This document shows, piece after piece, positions 63,500 to 64,000 of a DNA stretch of 64,000 nt. Made by a program: the position numbers and the translations under genes. Numbering within the stretch: the first letter of the stretch is position 1; each line of letters opens with the position of its first letter. The DNA comes from Effrenium voratum. Its lineage: Eukaryota > Sar > Dinophyceae > Suessiales > Symbiodiniaceae. The notes below the pieces were generated by a model, which saw only the letters and a list, made by a program, of their open reading frames with translations, was not told the origin of the DNA and searched no databases. The stretch lies in assembly GCA_963377175.1 (NCBI GenBank), contig CAUJNA010003501.1:285487-349486 (forward strand). The letters are read 5' to 3'.

Positions 63500-63634
63500 G
63501 AGAACCGCCGCAGAAAATTAGGATCCAGGGAAACTTAGTCAAACATTTTGCCCAGTTTTCTTTCGGACGGTCGGAACATTTGAAGTGTCTTTGAACTAGC
63601 TCATTTTTCCGATTCCGCCGTTCGTTATGACGAA

Positions 63635-63754
63635 TTTCGGTGACGATGGTGAGGATGACGAGGATGACGAGGATGACGAGGATGACGATGACGATATGAT
63701 GATGATGATGATGATGATGATGTTGATGATGATCATGATGCAATGATGATGATC

Positions 63755-63786
<32 letters not shown>

Positions 63787-63910
63787 CACGATGATCACGA
63801 TTTCGATGGCGATGGCCATGGCGATGGTGACGACGATGATGAAGAAGATGATGGCGATGGTGGTGGTGATGATGCCGATTCTGCTGCTGCTGAGGATAAT
63901 GATAATGATA

Positions 63911-63943
<33 letters not shown>

Positions 63944-64000
63944 CTGCGGTGACGATGATGAGGATGATGATGATGATGCTGATGATGATGATGAAGATGA
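63635..64000. repeat. GAT trinucleotide microsatellite
   Basis: Nearly pure GAT/ATG with GAC interruptions to the window edge. Frames give Met, Asp or His runs. Confidence 0.95.

Noticed and set aside
63486..63952. His-rich and Met/Asp-rich ORFs
   Set aside because: GAT microsatellite in different frames.

Overview
The window looks like nuclear DNA of a dinoflagellate (Symbiodiniaceae-like; the species cannot be named from sequence alone). Four things point there: a giant Ty1/copia element with CCCH fingers in its gag; degenerate non-LTR reverse transcriptases of the kind common in these genomes; a probable host gene whose exons fit GC-AG introns; and a near-copy of the 3' part of the dinoflagellate spliced leader. 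Most of the window is mobile or viral DNA and simple repeats. Only a few stretches look like ordinary host genes.

Layout. 1-10.1 kb: mostly non-coding, with a minus-strand PPPDE-peptidase gene in several exons (about 3.95-5.6 kb), a small WWE-domain gene (5.68-6.11 kb) and minus-strand non-LTR fragments (6.5-10.1 kb). 10,166-28,214: one 18-kb LTR retrotransposon on the minus strand, with 346/348-bp LTRs (TG...CA) at both ends, gag, a copia-order pol with a methyltransferase-like tail, a roughly 2,075-codon ORF3 ending in a Tpt1/KptA-like domain, and a 139-aa ORF4. 28.2-30.2 kb: a tRNA-like sequence, a tandem repeat and a broken gene.

30.2-48.5 kb: the most notable part. It is GC-rich, dense and virus-like, with 1.4 head-to-tail copies of a Polinton-like virus (PLV). 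The gene order is cytosine-methyltransferase-like, major capsid, hydrophobic virion protein, small protein, AT-hook protein, penton/minor capsid, packaging ATPase, Cys-repeat plus nuclease, adenine methyltransferase, polymerase/helicase, unknown, then cytosine-methyltransferase-like again. The second copy keeps intact major capsid and penton frames. Its ATPase is broken by an inversion lying between inverted repeats. Capsid, penton and ATPase would build and fill particles; polymerase/helicase would replicate; the methyltransferases and nuclease would modify or cut DNA.

48.5-64 kb: a foldback element (49.0-49.6 kb), a plus-strand non-LTR element with a 2A-like motif and a tandemly duplicated RT half (51.2-57.2 kb), a second Tpt1-like remnant (57.4-57.9 kb), a repeat block shared with the viral region that contains a 38-nt piece of 18S rRNA (58.1-58.8 kb), unrecognised ORFs, and a series of minisatellites ending in a GAT microsatellite.

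All family calls come from reading motifs by eye. No alignment or search was run, and identities are estimates.
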